Shown in pieces: positions 11,449-13,399 of a stretch of 13,399 nt of DNA. The notes under the pieces were generated by a model. That model was not told the DNA's origin. It made no database searches and saw nothing but the letters and a program-made list of their open reading frames with translations. Position 1 is the first letter of the stretch. Every line of letters starts with the position of its first letter. The stretch is taken from the NCBI GenBank assembly GCA_934630975.1, contig CAKTXH010000070.1:1-13399 (forward strand), given 5' to 3'. The translations under genes were made by a program, and so were the position numbers. The stretch is from an uncultured Clostridia bacterium (lineage in GTDB: Bacteria; Bacillota; Clostridia; Christensenellales; Aristaeellaceae).

Positions 11449-13399
11449 TTACTCCACCTCGATCAAATTGATCATCACGACCGGGCGGCGCTTGGTGCGC
11501 TCATAGAGGAAAGAGCGCAGCTGGCCCTGAAGCTGGCCGGAGGAAACTGCCTCCTGCACCTTCTTGCCGCTGGCGGCGATGCGGGCGACCGCGTTGGCCG
11601 CGTGCTGGCGGCAGGCCGCCTCGATCTTGACGTGCTCGCTGTCGTAAAGGAAGCCCATCGCGCTGACCACGGGTTGAGCCATCATCTCGCCCGTCTTTTT
11701 GTTCACGGCCAGCGAAATGGCGACCACGCCGTCGTCGGAGAGCAGCTTGCGCTCGCGCAGCACGCTGTTATCCACCTCGCCGACGGAAGCGCCGTCGATA
11801 AGCACCGCGTCGCCGTTGGTGAAGCCGGTCACGCGCGCCGAACCCTTGGAGATTTCGAAGATATCGCCGTTAGCCAGAATGAAGATGTTTTCAAACGGCA
11901 CGCCCAGCTTGTGCGCCAACTCCGCATGCTGATAGAGCATGCGGGTCTCGCCGTGCGCCGGGATGAAGAACTTCGGGCGGACGAGCGCATGCACCAGCTT
12001 GATTTCCTCCTGAGAGGCGTGGCCGGAGACGTGCACATCCGCCAGCGCGGAATAATACACCTTCGCGCCGCGGCGGTAAAGCTCGTTGATGACCTTGTAG
12101 ATCGGCTTCTCGTTGCCCGGAATCGGGGTCGCGGAGATGATCACGGTGTCGCCCGGCTGAATCTCGATTTCGCGATGGTTGGAGAACGCGATGCGGGTCA
12201 GCGCGCTCATCGGCTCGCCCTGAGAGCCGGTGGAGATGATCACGACCTGCTCGGGCGGATAGTTGTCCACCTGAGAAATCTCAATCAGCGTATCCGGCTT
12301 CTTCTGGATGTAGCCCAGATTGTTGGCGGCGTTGAACACGTTGAGCATGCTGCGGCCGACCAGCGCAACCTTGCGCCCGTGGCGCTCGGCGGCGGTGAAA
12401 ATCTGCTGCAAGCGGGACGTATTGGACGAGAACGTCGCCACAAAGATGCGGCCCTTCGCGTCCTTAAACATATCGGCCATCGACTCGCCGACATGGCGCT
12501 CGCTCTTGGAGAAGCCCGGCACTTCGATGTTGGTGGATTCGCAGACGAAGAGCAGCACGCCTTCGCGGCCAATCTGCGCGATGCGCTGGAGATCCATAAT
12601 CGCGCCGTTGATCGGCGTATAGTCGATCTTGAAGTCGCCGGAATGCATGATGATGCCGATCGGCGTGCGGATGGCAAACATGAACGCATCCGCGATGGAG
12701 TGGTTCACGTGGATGAATTCCACGGAGAAGCAGCCCGAGCGGATGGTTTCGCCCGCCTCGACGACGTGCAGTTCGCAGCTCTTGGTCAGCCCCGGCACGC
12801 GGTCATCGAGCTTATACTTGAGCAGCTCGATGGTCATGCGGCCGCCGTAGACCGGCGCGCGGAACTCGCGCAGCAGGTAGGGCAGGCCGCCGATGTGATC
12901 CTCGTGGCCGTGGGTGATGAAGATGCCGCGCACGCGGTCGCGGTTTTGCAGCACGTAGGTGAAATCCGGGATGACCGCGTCCACGCCCGGCATGGTCTCA
13001 TCCGGGAAGATCTGGCCGCAGTCAACGATGATGATGTCGTTGCCGTACTCGTAAGCCGTCATGTTCTTGCCGATTTCGCACATGCCGCCCAGCGGGATCA
13101 TGCGCAGCGTCGCACGGCTGGGATGCTCGCTGGCACGGGAACGCATCGTCGGCGGCTTCTTGCCGACCCATTGCAGGGTCTGCGAAATGCAGGGCTTTTC
13201 CTCCAGCGCGACCGGCGCGACGATGCGGCGGCGCATGCCCGTCTGCGGGCGATCCGCCTGACGGGCGTTCGCGGTGCGCGGGCGTTCCGCCGTCTGCGCG
13301 TTGTTCACGCGCGGGCGCGGCGGATTGCGGCGCGGCTGAGCGGGCTTGACGGTCTGCTGCGGCGCGGCGGCCGGGTTTGCGGCGCTGACGGCGTTGGCC
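11449..13399 (-). CDS. Ribonuclease J; 5' end outside the window
   Basis: A beta-CASP metallo-beta-lactamase ribonuclease (5'-3' exonuclease and endonuclease of mRNA decay and rRNA maturation in Bacillota). The core begins with MIPLGGMCEIGKN near fragment residue 100. It then shows the metal motif HGHEDH at fragment residues 163-168, a HSGDFKID strand, CESTNIEVPGFS, the beta-CASP segment with STGSQGEP, HVSGHAS, and PAHGETRML before the C-terminal domain. Usual RNases J are about 555 residues with the core starting near residue 10. Here at least 99 residues rich in Pro, Arg, Ala and Gln precede it, and the frame is still open at base 13399. A GTG at 13308 lies in this frame but has no convincing Shine-Dalgarno sequence, so the true start is probably beyond the window. 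I cannot tell J1 from J2. Confidence 0.93.
   Translation of the reverse strand, partial: ANAVSAANPAAAPQQTVKPAQPRRNPPRPRVNNAQTAERPRTANARQADRPQTGMRRRIVAPVALEEKPCISQTLQWVGKKPPTMRSRASEHPSRATLRMIPLGGMCEIGKNMTAYEYGNDIIIVDCGQIFPDETMPGVDAVIPDFTYVLQNRDRVRGIFITHGHEDHIGGLPYLLREFRAPVYGGRMTIELLKYKLDDRVPGLTKSCELHVVEAGETIRSGCFSVEFIHVNHSIADAFMFAIRTPIGIIMHSGDFKIDYTPINGAIMDLQRIAQIGREGVLLFVCESTNIEVPGFSKSERHVGESMADMFKDAKGRIFVATFSSNTSRLQQIFTAAERHGRKVALVGRSMLNVFNAANNLGYIQKKPDTLIEISQVDNYPPEQVVIISTGSQGEPMSALTRIAFSNHREIEIQPGDTVIISATPIPGNEKPIYKVINELYRRGAKVYYSALADVHVSGHASQEEIKLVHALVRPKFFIPAHGETRMLYQHAELAHKLGVPFENIFILANGDIFEISKGSARVTGFTNGDAVLIDGASVGEVDNSVLRERKLLSDDGVVAISLAVNKKTGEMMAQPVVSAMGFLYDSEHVKIEAACRQHAANAVARIAASGKKVQEAVSSGQLQGQLRSFLYERTKRRPVVMINLIEVE

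Noticed and set aside
13306..13308. GTG as the start of ribonuclease J
   Set aside because: The frame stays open to the window edge with the same Pro/Arg-rich composition, and no good Shine-Dalgarno sequence precedes the GTG.
1..13399. CRISPR array, tRNA, rRNA, insertion sequence or prophage genes
   Set aside because: I saw no regularly spaced short repeats, no cloverleaf-like segments with a CCA end, no transposase or integrase frame, and no phage proteins. The repeats found are isolated palindromes.

Overview
The window comes from a high-GC bacterium, most likely an anaerobic gut-type member of the Bacillota (Clostridia). This is inferred from strong AGGAGG-type ribosome binding sites, a ribonuclease J, uxa-type uronate genes, a lysine-Schiff-base aldolase fused to a VOC domain, and simple intrinsic terminators. 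Two genes carry twin-arginine (Tat) signal peptides, so the organism should have a Tat exporter; many Clostridia lack one, and this narrows the lineage. A Christensenellales-like organism is a guess only.

Layout. Bases 1-5251 (+) are a uronate-catabolism operon: 3' part of uxaB (tagaturonate reductase), uxaA (altronate dehydratase), uxaC (uronate isomerase), a KdgF-like cupin, and a KDPG aldolase with a C-terminal VOC domain. Together they cover galacturonate to tagaturonate to altronate to KDG, entry of unsaturated uronates from pectin-like polymers, and final cleavage of KDPG to pyruvate and glyceraldehyde-3-phosphate. KDG kinase is not in the window. A strong terminator (5268-5298) closes the operon. 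Bases 5359-7587 (+) hold a TetR-type regulator and a Tat-exported FAD flavoprotein with its own good promoter and an adjoining inverted repeat that could be the operator. Bases 7710-10007 hold a divergent pair: a Tat-exported metallo-beta-lactamase-fold protein (-) and a LysR-type regulator (+), with promoters for both and a nested dyad in the shared 276-bp gap. Bases 10100-13399 (-) hold an RlmI-like rRNA methyltransferase and a ribonuclease J whose 5' end lies outside the window.

The most distinctive structure is a 44-bp palindromic element present twice, 2412 bp apart, in the same orientation and 43/44 identical. Each copy lies between the 3' ends of convergent genes, and together they bracket the MBL/LysR cassette, which is visibly less GC-rich than its surroundings. 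Other points are active-site residues in the flavoprotein that look like ketosteroid dehydrogenases rather than fumarate reductases, GC-rich palindromes of a probable repeat family at 2327-2362 and 11402-11447, and a long Pro/Arg/Ala-rich N-terminal extension on ribonuclease J. No gene-free stretch exceeds 300 bases. I saw no tRNA, rRNA, CRISPR array, insertion sequence or clearly undescribed system.
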